Shown here one piece after another: positions 37,347 through 46,595 of a stretch of DNA of 64,000 nt. The DNA comes from Sphingomonas sp. Lineage in GTDB: Bacteria > Pseudomonadota > Alphaproteobacteria > Sphingomonadales > Sphingomonadaceae. The position numbers and the translations under genes were made by a program. Every line of letters begins with the position of its first letter. The stretch's first letter is position 1. The notes below the pieces were generated by a model. It did no database searches, had not been told where the DNA came from, and saw nothing but the letters and a program-made list of their open reading frames with translations. The stretch is from the NCBI GenBank assembly GCA_025936675.1, contig JAICSX010000010.1:3528-67527 (forward strand). Direction: 5' to 3'.

Positions 37347-38324
37347 ATGACTCCGCTCGAGCGCGCGCTTCGCGAGCGGATCAGGGCCGAGGGGCCGATT
37401 ACGGTCGAAGCCTATATGGAAGCGTGCAACGCTTATTATTATGCGACGCGCGATCCGCTCGGGGCTGCGGGCGATTTCATGACAGCGCCCGAGATCAGCC
37501 AAATGTTCGGGGAACTGGTCGGCGCAGCTTTGGCCGACTGGTGGAAGCGCGCGGGCGCGCCGGGGGACGCAATCTACGTCGAGTTGGGGCCCGGCAGGGG
37601 CACGCTCGCCGCCGATGCGCTGCGGCTCCTGCGGTCGGCCGGCTTTTCCGGCGAGGTACATTTGGTCGAAACGAGCCCGGCGCTGCGCGAGCGGCAAAGA
37701 GAAATAATGCCCGACGCGATCTGGCACGACGACATCGCAGATTTGCCCGCCCGTCCGCTGCTCCTCGTTGGCAACGAGTTCCTCGACGCGCTGCCTGTTC
37801 GCCAACATGTTGGTGACCTTGAGAGATGCGTAACCATCGTGGGTGGTGGGCTCGCGTTCGACCGCGACGGGGAGATCGTCGAGACTTCGCCCGCGCGCGA
37901 TGTGGCTATGATGAGGATCGCTACGTGCCTTGCCGCAAGGGGGGGCGTCGCGCTGTTCATCGACTACGGACACGAACGCAGTGCCGCCGGCGACACCTTG
38001 CAGGCCGTGCGCCGCCACGGCTACGCCCCGGTGCTTGCAAGTCCGGGGGAGCAGGATTTGACCGCGCACGTCGACTTTGAAGCCGTGGCCGAGGCTGCGC
38101 GCGATGGTGGCGCGTCGGTGACCGAGCTCGTCACTCAAGGCGAATGGTTGATCCGGCTCGGCATCGAAGCGCGCGCGCAGTCGCTTTCGCGCGCTAATCC
38201 GGAACGCGCTTCGGACATCCAAACTGCGCTCGAGCGCCTCACCCGCCACGATCAGATGGGCGAGCTGTTCAAGGTGATTGGCGTCCACTCGCCGGGATCA
38301 GTTGTTCCGGCGGGCTTCGCGTGA
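37347..38324 (+). CDS. midA: SAM-dependent methyltransferase of the MidA/NDUFAF7 family
   Basis: The 325-residue protein belongs to the family of mitochondrial NDUFAF7/MidA, which methylates an arginine of a complex I subunit during assembly. It begins with TPLERALRERIRAEGPITVE and YYYATRDPLGAAGDFMTAPE. It carries the SAM loop as VELGPGRGTLAADALRLL, and keeps GNEFLDALPVRQ and LFIDYGHERSAAGDTLQA. The bacterial role is inferred from the family. It starts 18 bases after lgt and its stop overlaps the GTG of the next gene (GTGA). Confidence 0.9.
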   Translation: MTPLERALRERIRAEGPITVEAYMEACNAYYYATRDPLGAAGDFMTAPEISQMFGELVGAALADWWKRAGAPGDAIYVELGPGRGTLAADALRLLRSAGFSGEVHLVETSPALRERQREIMPDAIWHDDIADLPARPLLLVGNEFLDALPVRQHVGDLERCVTIVGGGLAFDRDGEIVETSPARDVAMMRIATCLAARGGVALFIDYGHERSAAGDTLQAVRRHGYAPVLASPGEQDLTAHVDFEAVAEAARDGGASVTELVTQGEWLIRLGIEARAQSLSRANPERASDIQTALERLTRHDQMGELFKVIGVHSPGSVVPAGFA

Positions 38325-38827
38325 CCTCGTTTCGCGACGCCGTCGTCGCCGATCTCCCCGCGATCGATCGCGTCTTCCGGACGAGCTTCTGCGATACATT
38401 TGCCCATCTCTATCGGCCCGAAGATCTTCAGGCCTTCCTCGCGCAATTTACGCTGACTGCCTGGCGCGAGGAGCTCGACGATCCGCGCTATCGCTTTCGC
38501 GTTGCAGAAGACGGCGGCAAAATCGTCGGCTTCCTGAAGCTCGGTCCTTCGGCGCTCCCGATCGAGACCGACAAACGCGCGATCGAGCTAAGGCAGATCT
38601 ACATTCTCAAGGAGCATCACGGCAGCGGCATCGCGGCCGCGCTAACCGATTGGGCTGTCGACGAGGCTCGCAGGCAGGGCTTCGAAGAACTCTACCTGAC
38701 CGTCTACGTCGACAATGACCGGGCGAAGCGATTCTACGACCGCTATGGATTTGAGCCCGTCGGACGCTACGATTTCATGGTCGGCAGCCAGGCGGATGAA
38801 GACATCATCATGCGGAAGGTGATTTGA
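38321..38827 (+). CDS. GNAT-family N-acetyltransferase
   Basis: The 168-residue protein is a GNAT acetyltransferase. The acetyl-CoA-binding region lies in IELRQIYILKEHHGSGIAAALTDWAVDEAR, with the R/Q-x-x-G-x-G/A loop present as HHGSGIAAAL, and the later ELYLTVYVDNDRAKRFYDRY and GFEPVGRYDFMVG are typical. The acceptor is unknown. Its GTG overlaps the midA stop and its own TGA overlaps the TTG of pgeF (TTGA, 38824-38827), so it is fixed within this operon. Confidence 0.88.
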   Translation: MTSFRDAVVADLPAIDRVFRTSFCDTFAHLYRPEDLQAFLAQFTLTAWREELDDPRYRFRVAEDGGKIVGFLKLGPSALPIETDKRAIELRQIYILKEHHGSGIAAALTDWAVDEARRQGFEELYLTVYVDNDRAKRFYDRYGFEPVGRYDFMVGSQADEDIIMRKVI

Positions 38828-39591
38828 GCGGCGTCGAGGTTATTCGGGCAATCAGCCTCGGCCAGCTTCCGCACGGCTTCCTCGGTCGCCGCGGAGGCAT
38901 TTCAGTCGGCGTCTGCGAAGGCCTCAACGTTGGCTTCGGGAGTTGTGACGATCGCGAAGCGATCGAAGGCAATCGCCGCCTCGCCATTGCCGCGATCCAT
39001 CCTGAAGCGGCGCTTGCGACCGTTCACCAAGTCCATTCCACCGATGTCGTGGTCGCCAACCGCGCATGGCCGCAGGCCGAGCGACCGCGCGCGGACTCCA
39101 TGGTTACCGACACGCCAAACCTGCTTCTCGGAATCCTCACCGCCGACTGTGCACCTGTCCTCTTCGCTGACCATCATGCGGTGGTGGTCGGTGCAGCGCA
39201 TGCCGGCTGGCGCGGCGCGCTCGCCGGGGTCACGGACTCCACGATCGAGGCAATGGTCGAGCTCGGCGCCCGGCGTGAGAACATCCATGCCGCCGTCGGG
39301 CCGTGCATCGCTCAGCCCTCGTACGAGGTTGACGGCGCGTTCCGCTCACTGTTCCTCGACCACGATTCCGAAAACACGCGCTTCTTCATCGGGAGTGAGA
39401 ACGGAAAATCTCATTTCGATCTCGAAGCCTATGTCGTCCACCGTCTCATCGCGGCCGGAATCGACGAAGTGGAGGCGCTCAATCTCGACACCTATTCCGA
39501 TGCGGATCGCTTCTTCAGCTACCGGCGCGCGACGCACCGCGGCGAAGTCGATTATGGTCGTCAATTGAGCGCCATCGCCATCCCCGGCTGA
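38824..39591 (+). CDS. pgeF: Peptidoglycan editing factor PgeF (laccase-domain protein)
   Basis: The 255-residue protein belongs to the YfiH/PgeF family. In this family a His-Cys-His zinc site lies in the VHQVHSTDVV, GILTADCAPVLFAD and AAHAGWRGALAG segments, all present here. PgeF corrects peptidoglycan precursors containing misincorporated serine; older names call it polyphenol oxidase or adenosine phosphorylase. It starts with TTG overlapping the upstream GNAT stop, and I see no better ATG near the conserved start (LPHGFLGRRGGISVG). Its stop is 89 bases before the next gene. Confidence 0.92.
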   Translation: MSGVEVIRAISLGQLPHGFLGRRGGISVGVCEGLNVGFGSCDDREAIEGNRRLAIAAIHPEAALATVHQVHSTDVVVANRAWPQAERPRADSMVTDTPNLLLGILTADCAPVLFADHHAVVVGAAHAGWRGALAGVTDSTIEAMVELGARRENIHAAVGPCIAQPSYEVDGAFRSLFLDHDSENTRFFIGSENGKSHFDLEAYVVHRLIAAGIDEVEALNLDTYSDADRFFSYRRATHRGEVDYGRQLSAIAIPG

Positions 39592-39680
39592 CGACAAGCT
39601 GAGCTTATCGGCACTCGGCGTGAGGCTGATTGGCGGAGGCCGTGAGTTGGCGCTAATGCGCTCGCCAAAGGAGATTACAT

Positions 39681-40991
39681 TTGCCCACCGAACGCGACAT
39701 CGCGGCCGACAGCTCCCATCAACGCGCCCCGCGCCCATCACCGACCAAGATCGGCAACCGCAAGCTCAGCGCCCAGACCTTGATGCTCGGGTACGGGTTT
39801 GATCCGGAGCTTAGCGAAGGTTCACTGAAGCCGCCGATCTTCCTCACCTCGACCTTCGTTTTCGAGAACGCCGCGGCGGGTAAGCGCTTCTTCGAGGGCG
39901 TGACCGGCAAGCGACCGGGCGGTGCCGAGGGGCTCATCTATTCACGCTTCAACGGCCCCAACCAGGAAATCCTCGAAGACCGCCTCGCGGTGTGGGAGGA
40001 CGCCGACGACGCGCTTGCCTTCTCGAGCGGCATGTCGGCAATTGCCACGCTCCTCCTGACCTTCGTTCGACCGGGCGACTGCGTCGTCCATTCGGGCCCG
40101 CTTTATGCCGCGACCGAGACTCTGATCGCGAAGATTCTCGGCCAGTTCGGTGTCTCCTGGGTCGATTTCCCGTCGGGCGCGACGCGCGAGGAGATAGACG
40201 CCGCGATCGAGAAAGGCATGGAAAAGGGCCGCGTCAGCCTCGTCTATCTCGAAAGCCCCGCAAACCCGACCAATCAGCTCGTGGATGTCGAAGCGGTTCG
40301 CGCGGCCGTCGATGCAGCTTTCCAGGCCGACCAGCGCCCGCCGATCGCCATCGACAATACGTTCTTGGGACCGCTCTGGGCTAAGCCGCTCAGCAACGGC
40401 GCAGACCTGTCGGTCTACAGCCTCACCAAATATGTCGGCGGCCATAGCGACCTCGTCGCCGGTGGGTTGGTGGGCGACAGGGAGCTGATCAACCGCGTCC
40501 GGATGATGCGCAATACGATTGGCACTATTTGCGACCCGAACACCGCGTGGATGCTTCTTCGAAGCCTCGAGACGCTCGAGCTTCGAATGAGCCGCGCCGG
40601 CGAGAATGCGGCGAAGGTCTGCGATTTCCTCAAGAGCCACCCAAAGGTCGAGAAGATCGGCTACTTGGGTTTCCTCGAGGAGGGCTCGCGTCAGGCCGAC
40701 ATCTTCAAGCGTCATTGCAGCGGCGCGGGCTCGACCTTCTCGCTTTACCTCAAGGGCGGCGAGAAGGAGGCATTCGCCTTCCTCGATGCGTTGCAGATCG
40801 CCAATCTCGCGGTCAGCCTCGGCGGCACCGAGACGCTCGCCAGCGCCCCTGCGGCCATGACTCACCTGTCGGTGCCCGACGAGCGCAAGAAGCAGCTCGA
40901 CATCACGCCGAACCTGGTGCGGATCTCGATCGGCTGCGAAGACGCCGACGACTTGATCGCGGACTTCGCGAACGCTCTTCAGGCGGTCTAG
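39681..40991 (+). CDS. Cystathionine gamma-synthase/gamma-lyase family PLP enzyme
   Basis: This 436-residue transsulfuration enzyme carries the PLP-binding Lys in SVYSLTKYVGGHSDLVAGG, with the family's YSRFNGPNQEILEDRLA, FSSGMSAIATLLLTF and VYLESPANPTNQLVD segments. It could be a cystathionine gamma-synthase, a methionine gamma-lyase or an O-acyl-homoserine sulfhydrylase. The inserted residues in GVTGKRPGGAEGLIYS set it slightly apart from the best-known members. A TTG start at 39681 is supported by AAGGAG at 39667-39672 at ideal distance. It follows pgeF and converges with the RND gene, nine bases between stops. Confidence 0.88.
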   Translation: MPTERDIAADSSHQRAPRPSPTKIGNRKLSAQTLMLGYGFDPELSEGSLKPPIFLTSTFVFENAAAGKRFFEGVTGKRPGGAEGLIYSRFNGPNQEILEDRLAVWEDADDALAFSSGMSAIATLLLTFVRPGDCVVHSGPLYAATETLIAKILGQFGVSWVDFPSGATREEIDAAIEKGMEKGRVSLVYLESPANPTNQLVDVEAVRAAVDAAFQADQRPPIAIDNTFLGPLWAKPLSNGADLSVYSLTKYVGGHSDLVAGGLVGDRELINRVRMMRNTIGTICDPNTAWMLLRSLETLELRMSRAGENAAKVCDFLKSHPKVEKIGYLGFLEEGSRQADIFKRHCSGAGSTFSLYLKGGEKEAFAFLDALQIANLAVSLGGTETLASAPAAMTHLSVPDERKKQLDITPNLVRISIGCEDADDLIADFANALQAV

Positions 40992-41000
40992 AGCCTCCGG

Positions 41001-44000
41001 CTATTCAGCCGGGACGGGGTGCGCAATTGCCTGCTCGTCGCTGCCCACGACCCGTTTGAGGAAAGCAGCAAGCCGAGTCTCGAAAGAGATCGCGATCGAG
41101 AAATAGGACGGCACCAGCAGCAGCGTCAGCACGGTCGAGAAGATCAGGCCGCCGATCACGGTGATGCCCATCGGTGCGCGCCAGCTGTTGTCGCCGCTGA
41201 TCGAAATGGCGGTGGGAAGCATGCCGGCGACCATCGCCACGGTCGTCATGACGATCGGCTGGGCGCGCTTGTGGCCAGCCTCCCAGATTGCGGCATTCTT
41301 GGCCATTCCGTGGTTCATCATCTCGACGGCGAAATCGACCAGCAGGATCGAGTTCTTGGCGACGATGCCGAACAGCATCAGGATTCCGATCAGCACGAAT
41401 AGCGAGACGGGCTGACCCGCGATGTGCAACGCAACCGCGGCTCCAAGGGGCGCGAGGATCAGCGAACCCATGTTCACGAACGGCGCGAGGAACCGGCGGT
41501 AGAGCAGCACCAGCACCGCGAAGACGAGCAGGACGCCGGCAATCAGCGCGACCGCGAAGTTGAACAGGAGCTCGGACTGCCACTTCTGGTTGCCGAGGTT
41601 CATCTTCTCGACGCCGTGGGGCAGGTTCTTGACCGTCGGCAAAGCGTTGATTCGGGTCCAGACGTCGCCTTCGACGACGCCGGGTGCGAGATCGGCGCCA
41701 ATCGAAAGGCGGCGCAGCTGGTTCGACCGCTGGATCGTGGTCGGAGCAGCGCCGAAGCCGATGTCGGCGACCGACTTTAAAGGCACCGAGCCGCCACTGG
41801 ACGTCGGCACCGGCAAATTCTCGAGCGTTGAGAGATCGCGGCGCGCATTCTCCGACAGCGACACCTGGATCGGCACCTGACGGTCGGACAGCGAGAACTT
41901 CGCGCTGTTTTGCTCGATGTCGCCGAGCGTCGCGATGCGAATTGTCTGGCTGAGCGCTGCCGTCGTCACGCCGAGGTCGGCGGCGAGATCGAGCCGCGGC
42001 TTCATCGTGATTTCGGGTTGGACGAGGTTGCTCCCGACCCGCGGCGCCCTGAGGCCCGGGATGGTTTCCATCTCCTTGGCGATCTGATTTGCGACGGCCG
42101 TAAGCTGGGCCGGATCCTCACCGCCGAGGTAAAGCATGATGTCGCGCGAATCCGCGTCCGGTCCGCCATTCTGGCTCTGGAAGCTCACGCGTGCGTCGGC
42201 GATGGCGGCAAGCGTGGGTGAAAGGTTGCGCTCGAACTCGGAGCTCTTCAGCTTACGATCCTTCTTGAGGACGATGTTGACGTGGCCTTCGCCGACATTG
42301 ATGCGCTCGAACACGCGATCGACATTCGGATCCTTGCTGATGATCGCTGCGGTCTCGTCGACGATCTTTTCGGTCGTTTTCAGCGTCGCGCCGGGCGGCA
42401 TGGTGATGTTGGCGCGCGAATAATCGCTGTTCTCCGGCGGGAAGAAGGACACCGATAAGGTCCCGAAGAGGATGATGCTGAGCAGCATGGTCCCCGCACC
42501 CGCGCCGACCATCACCAGCCGGTGGTCCTGCATCCGCGCGTTCCAGCGAGCCGAGGCGATCGCATGCCATTCTGCAAAGGAATGGCTTCCGATAAGCGGG
42601 ACGACAATGCCGATAAGCTTTGCCGCGCCATAGCCGACTCCGCCGCCGATCAGCACTGCCAGGACGAAGGTGATTGCGCCGTTCCAGCCGAGCTTGCCGA
42701 GGCCCATCATCGCGGCGCCGGTCCCGCCGATGAAGGCGGCAACCATCAGCAGAACGAGGAGCCCGAGGATTCCGTAATAGCCGAACCTGCGCGGCGTCTT
42801 CGGCAGCTTCTCCAGCAAGGCATGTGCCTTGGTGGTATCCAGGCTCCAGTTGAGCACCTTCAGGTAGAGGTCCATCCACTTCCACGCCGCGTGCGGCTGC
42901 TTGCCGTGCGAGCGCAGGAAGTAGGCGGAAATCAGCGGCGTGATCATCCGCGCGACGAACAGGCTCATCAGCACCGACAGCACGACGGTGAAGCCGAACG
43001 CCTTGAAATACTGGCCCGCGATGCCCGGCATCAGAGCGACAGGGAAGAACACCGCGACGATCGCCATCGTCGTCGCCAGCACCGCGAGACCGATCTCGTC
43101 GGCCGCGTCGAGCGCCGCCTGATAGGCGGATTTACCCATGCGCATGTGGCGGACGATGTTCTCGATCTCGACGATCGCGTCGTCGACCAAGACGCCAGAG
43201 ACCAGACCCATCGCCATGGTCGACATGAAGTTGAGCGTGATCCCCATCATGCTCATCAGCCAGAATGACGGGATCGCTGACAGCGGGATGGCAACTGCGG
43301 AAATGAGCGTCGCCCGAATGTCGCGAAGGAAAAGAAGGACGACGAGCACCGCGAGGACCGCGCCCTCGATCAGCCCCTCCATCGCCGATCGGTACTGCGC
43401 CTTGGTATATTCGACATTGGTGAAGACCTCGGAGAAGTGGATTCGCGGGTCTTCCTTTTCGAGCTTGTGAAGCTCGGCCCACATCGACTGGTAGGCGGTG
43501 ACCTCCGACGATCCCTTCGCTCGCTGAATCATGAAGGTCACGACCTGGTGGCCGTTCATCTTGGCGAGCGAGCGCTGCTCGCTATTGCTGTCCTTGACCT
43601 CGCCCAAGTCGCCGAGCTTCACGAACCGACCGCCGGGGAGCGCGACCTGGGTTTGCGCTAGCTGATATGCCGTGTTGGCATTGCCGATGACGCGAACGCC
43701 TTGCTCGGAGCCGGCGATCTCGGCGCGTCCTCCGGCGCCGTTCATGTTGCTTTGGCGGAGCTGCTGGTTGACCTCGGCTGCGGTGATTCCCTGCGCCTGC
43801 AGCGCAGACGGATCGAGGATCACTCTTATCCTGCGGTCGACCCCGCCGACGCGCTGGACGCCGGCGATTCCGGGGAGGCCGAGCAGGCGCTTGGCGATTG
43901 TGTCGTCAATGTACCAGCTCAACTGCTCGAGCGTCATGTCGGTCGTGGTCGCGCCGACGTAGGAGATCGGCTCATTCTCGGCATCGACACGCGTGACCTG

Positions 44001-44387
44001 CGGTTCGAGGATTCCGTCGGGGAGGGTCCCGCGTATCTGCGCGATCGCGTTGCGGACGTCGTTGACGGCGCGGTCCGGCGGGGTTCCGAGCTGGAACTGC
44101 ACGAAGGTGTTGCTGCTGCCTTCGGTAACCGTGCTGCTCATCTCGTCGACGCCGTTGACCCCGCGGATGGCAGCCTCGACCCGCTGCGTGATCTGCGTTT
44201 CCATCTCGTTCGGCGCGGCGCCTGGCTGGACGACCTCTACGTCGGCCGCGGGGAAATCGATGTCCGGCGCGTTGTTTACCTGCATTCGGGCGAAGGCAAT
44301 CAGCCCGGCGAGCATCAGCGCGACGAACAGGACGATCGGGAAGACCGGGTTCCGGATCGACCAAGACGAGATATTCCGGAAGTTCAT
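41001..44387 (-). CDS. RND-family efflux transporter permease with extended central region
   Basis: The 1128-residue inner-membrane protein is an AcrB/MexB-like proton-driven pump. It begins [20 protein letters not shown]. It has the first periplasmic domain with the pore/porter repeats, the proton-relay helix with [20 protein letters not shown], and the second repeat ending in [20 protein letters not shown]. It is about 80-100 residues longer than usual: between the halves, at about residues 530-600, are extra hydrophobic segments ([18 protein letters not shown] and [20 protein letters not shown]). No membrane fusion protein or outer-membrane factor gene is adjacent. Longer frames start at 44498, but ATG 44387 is the family start. 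Confidence 0.9.
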   Translation of the reverse strand: MNFRNISSWSIRNPVFPIVLFVALMLAGLIAFARMQVNNAPDIDFPAADVEVVQPGAAPNEMETQITQRVEAAIRGVNGVDEMSSTVTEGSSNTFVQFQLGTPPDRAVNDVRNAIAQIRGTLPDGILEPQVTRVDAENEPISYVGATTTDMTLEQLSWYIDDTIAKRLLGLPGIAGVQRVGGVDRRIRVILDPSALQAQGITAAEVNQQLRQSNMNGAGGRAEIAGSEQGVRVIGNANTAYQLAQTQVALPGGRFVKLGDLGEVKDSNSEQRSLAKMNGHQVVTFMIQRAKGSSEVTAYQSMWAELHKLEKEDPRIHFSEVFTNVEYTKAQYRSAMEGLIEGAVLAVLVVLLFLRDIRATLISAVAIPLSAIPSFWLMSMMGITLNFMSTMAMGLVSGVLVDDAIVEIENIVRHMRMGKSAYQAALDAADEIGLAVLATTMAIVAVFFPVALMPGIAGQYFKAFGFTVVLSVLMSLFVARMITPLISAYFLRSHGKQPHAAWKWMDLYLKVLNWSLDTTKAHALLEKLPKTPRRFGYYGILGLLVLLMVAAFIGGTGAAMMGLGKLGWNGAITFVLAVLIGGGVGYGAAKLIGIVVPLIGSHSFAEWHAIASARWNARMQDHRLVMVGAGAGTMLLSIILFGTLSVSFFPPENSDYSRANITMPPGATLKTTEKIVDETAAIISKDPNVDRVFERINVGEGHVNIVLKKDRKLKSSEFERNLSPTLAAIADARVSFQSQNGGPDADSRDIMLYLGGEDPAQLTAVANQIAKEMETIPGLRAPRVGSNLVQPEITMKPRLDLAADLGVTTAALSQTIRIATLGDIEQNSAKFSLSDRQVPIQVSLSENARRDLSTLENLPVPTSSGGSVPLKSVADIGFGAAPTTIQRSNQLRRLSIGADLAPGVVEGDVWTRINALPTVKNLPHGVEKMNLGNQKWQSELLFNFAVALIAGVLLVFAVLVLLYRRFLAPFVNMGSLILAPLGAAVALHIAGQPVSLFVLIGILMLFGIVAKNSILLVDFAVEMMNHGMAKNAAIWEAGHKRAQPIVMTTVAMVAGMLPTAISISGDNSWRAPMGITVIGGLIFSTVLTLLLVPSYFSIAISFETRLAAFLKRVVGSDEQAIAHPVPAE

Positions 44388-44466
44388 GCGTACTTCCCCG
44401 TTGCCCGTGGTGACAAAGTCGGCGGCCCAGCCCTCAGGCGAGCTTAGCCTCCCGCGCCACCATGAT

Positions 44467-44506
44467 TGTGTGCGAAGTGTATCACACATGTAACTCACTC
44501 AGTCAA
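44467..44506 (-). promoter_or_regulatory. Possible promoter with palindromic operator ahead of the RND gene
   Basis: On the reverse strand a -35-like TTGACT (44501-44506) and a -10-like TACACT (44476-44481) are 19 bases apart. A perfect 6-bp inverted repeat TGTGTG...CACACA (44467-44488, 10-base spacer) covers the -10 region. RND pump genes are often repressed by TetR-family proteins bound at such sites. The spacing is long and no repressor gene lies nearby, so this is tentative. The rest of the 336-base stretch 44388-44723 shows no gene. Confidence 0.35.
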
Positions 44507-44723
44507 GCTGAGCGGGACGCGCTTCCGCAGCTCGACCAAAGGTTATTGCGTCGCCGAGCCAAGATGCAGCGGCGGCTCTATCAGCGATGCGCGAAGAGGG
44601 AATCCCTGTTCGACCTAGGGCGGCTTATTGTCGACAGCCCACCCTGCTTCTTCGACAAGCGGGGCTTCTGAAGTGGGGTCGACGGAGCTTGTGACAGGCA
44701 ATGTCAGATCCTAGCTTTGGCCA

Positions 44724-45512
44724 ATGTCCCAGACCATAGCCTCGAACCGGCAAGGGCCTGTGCTTCGCCTCACGCTTCGGAACCCGCCCGCGAACGCCCT
44801 TTCGATCGAGGTCATGGAGTCGCTCGTTGCCGAGCTCGATGCGGATCGCGACGACGCGGCGACCCGCGTCATCGTCATCGCGGCGTCTGGCAAGCTCTTC
44901 TCGGCCGGGCACGATCTCAAGGAAATGACCGCGCACCGAAGCGATGCCGACCGCGGCCGCGCCTTCTTCGAGCGCACTTTCGCGCTCTGCTCTCGCCTGA
45001 TGCAGTCGATTGTCGAGCACCCGAAGCCGGTGATTGCCGAGGTCGACGGGATCGCGACCGCGGCGGGTTGCCAACTCGTCGCCTCGTGCGACCTCGCGGT
45101 CGCTTCAGACCGGTCGAGGTTCGGCGTGAACGGAATCGACGTCGGCCTGTTCTGCTCGACTCCGTCAGTCGCTCTAACCCGCAACATCAGCCGCAAGCGC
45201 ACGATGGAAATGCTGCTGACGGGCGAGATGATCGATGCGGCGACGGCTCTCGAGTTCGGATTGGTAAATCGCGTCGTCTCGTCGGAAATATTGACGGATG
45301 CGGTCAACGAGCTCGCTTCCAGGATCGCCGCGAAATCGCCGCTCGCGTTGAAGCTCGGGAAGAGAGCAGTTCGCGAGCAGGCAGCGTGCGGCCTGCTGGA
45401 GGCGTATGAATGCGCCTCCCGAGAGATGGTCGAGAACATGCTCGCAACCGATGCGGAGGAGGGTATCAGCGCGTTCTTCGAAAAGCGCGAGCCGAACTGG
45501 AGCGGAGAGTGA
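44724..45512 (+). CDS. Enoyl-CoA hydratase/isomerase family protein
   Basis: The 262-residue protein is a crotonase-fold enzyme. It starts with the usual strand (LRLTLRNPPANALSIEVMES). It has the oxyanion-hole segments FSAGHDLKEMTAHRS and EVDGIATAAGCQLVASCDLA, and the trimer-forming C-terminal helix region. A Glu at the catalytic position is not obvious in SRFGVNGIDVGLFCSTPSV, so hydratase activity is plausible but not certain; members also act as isomerases or hydrolases. It stands alone on this strand between the RND gene and a PspB-like gene. Confidence 0.85.
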   Translation: MSQTIASNRQGPVLRLTLRNPPANALSIEVMESLVAELDADRDDAATRVIVIAASGKLFSAGHDLKEMTAHRSDADRGRAFFERTFALCSRLMQSIVEHPKPVIAEVDGIATAAGCQLVASCDLAVASDRSRFGVNGIDVGLFCSTPSVALTRNISRKRTMEMLLTGEMIDAATALEFGLVNRVVSSEILTDAVNELASRIAAKSPLALKLGKRAVREQAACGLLEAYECASREMVENMLATDAEEGISAFFEKREPNWSGE

Positions 45513-45532
45513 GGTTCGACACCTTGCCTGGT

Positions 45533-45544
45533 GTATTGCAATAC
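45533..45544. promoter_or_regulatory. Perfect palindrome GTATTGCAATAC upstream of the PspB-like gene
   Basis: A 12-base perfect palindrome sits in the 113-base gap between the enoyl-CoA hydratase stop and the next start, about 80 bases before that GTG. Its position and symmetry suit a dimeric repressor such as a PadR, MarR or TetR protein. No regulator gene is adjacent, and promoter elements around it are not clear. Confidence 0.35.
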
Positions 45545-45625
45545 TAAGACACTTGTGAGAAACTGGGCGACTGTCGTTCGAGTAAGCTCCAGGTTCACCG
45601 TTCCTCACGCTGAGAGGAGTTTGAC

Positions 45626-45919
45626 GTGCAACATGGCGTGGTCGAGGTAGTGGCCTACCAGGAGACGCTGCTCATCATGGCGGTGTTCGGTCTTGTCATC
45701 CTCGCGATGGTCTGGCTCGGGTTCCGCCGGTGGCTGCAATCGAAAGAGAGAGCGAACCGGCTGCTAGCTGACCAAAGGGCGGAAACGGCGGCAGACTATC
45801 GTGCTCTGATCGAGCGGGTCGAAGCGCGCTTGAACGCGCTCGAGCACATTAAGGACAGCAGCAAAGCTCCCGCCCAGATGGAAGAGAACCGTTCAAACCC
45901 GCCGATCGGCCAATCATAG
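45626..45919 (+). CDS. PspB-like small membrane protein with coiled coil (97 aa)
   Basis: The 97-residue protein has one transmembrane helix near the N-terminus (TLLIMAVFGLVILAMVWLGF), a basic stretch, and then a helical, heptad-rich segment (LADQRAETAADYRALIERVE to RLNALEHI). This layout and size resemble PspB of the phage-shock envelope-stress system, but no pspA or pspC gene is next to it, so the assignment is only by shape. GTG 45626 is supported by GAGAGGAG at 45612-45619. It ends four bases before the convergent HAD gene's stop. Confidence 0.6.
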   Translation: MQHGVVEVVAYQETLLIMAVFGLVILAMVWLGFRRWLQSKERANRLLADQRAETAADYRALIERVEARLNALEHIKDSSKAPAQMEENRSNPPIGQS

Positions 45920-45923
45920 CCGT

Positions 45924-46595
45924 TCAGCCCCAGTCCTCGATTGCCCAGCCGCGCTCCTCCGCCACCCGCCGAAGCTTGCCGTGCGGGTTGACCGCGACCG
46001 GCTCGTCGGCCCATTCGAAGGCCGGCCGGTCCGACACGTGGTCGGAATAGAAGCGCACATGCCCGTGCACGCCCTTCAGCCCTGACTTCTCGACCCAGTC
46101 AGCGATCATCCGCATCTTCGCTTCGCCATAGGCATTCTCGCCGGCGATCTTCGCGTGCACACGCTGGTCGAGACCGATCACCGAACCGGTGCCGATCACG
46201 TCGTCGAAGCCGAGCCGCTCGGCGATCGCGTCGGCGTAGAGCCGGTACGACGCCGTCGCGAGCACCAGCCGTCGGCCCTCGGCTTTGTCGCGAGCAATTG
46301 CCTCCAGCGCGCCCGGCCTGATGTTCGATGCGACCTGCTTGTCTGCAAAGCTTGCCACCAGCGGCTGCAGGTCGTTCGGGTGGATCTTGCCTCCGAGCAG
46401 CAGGCGATGGTTGATCTCCTTGAGCCTGGCGCGATCGATCAGCCGCGCAACGTAAGCGAGCATCGACAGCAGCACGATCGGCAGGAAGAGTAGTCGCCAG
46501 GGCGCACGTTTGATCGCGCAATGGAGCAGGAAGGGCGTGTAAGTGGCGTCCTTCGTCACCGTCCGATCCATGTCGTAGACCGCGAGACCGTTCAT
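45924..46595 (-). CDS. HAD-superfamily subclass IB phosphatase
   Basis: The 223-residue protein is a HAD phosphatase of the subclass that includes phosphoserine phosphatase. It has the nucleophile motif as AVYDMDRTVTKDATYTPFLL near the start, motif II in RRLVLATASYRLYADAIAE, and the metal-binding Asp of motif IV in VRFYSDHVSDRPAFEWAD. A hydrophobic segment (LLFLPIVLLSMLAYVARL) in the cap suggests membrane proximity, fitting a lipid or phosphodiester substrate. It is the last gene of a three-gene operon and its ATG overlaps the nucleotidyltransferase stop (46592-46595). It may remove a terminal phosphate from the product of the CDP-alcohol transferase. Confidence 0.85.
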   Translation of the reverse strand: MNGLAVYDMDRTVTKDATYTPFLLHCAIKRAPWRLLFLPIVLLSMLAYVARLIDRARLKEINHRLLLGGKIHPNDLQPLVASFADKQVASNIRPGALEAIARDKAEGRRLVLATASYRLYADAIAERLGFDDVIGTGSVIGLDQRVHAKIAGENAYGEAKMRMIADWVEKSGLKGVHGHVRFYSDHVSDRPAFEWADEPVAVNPHGKLRRVAEERGWAIEDWG

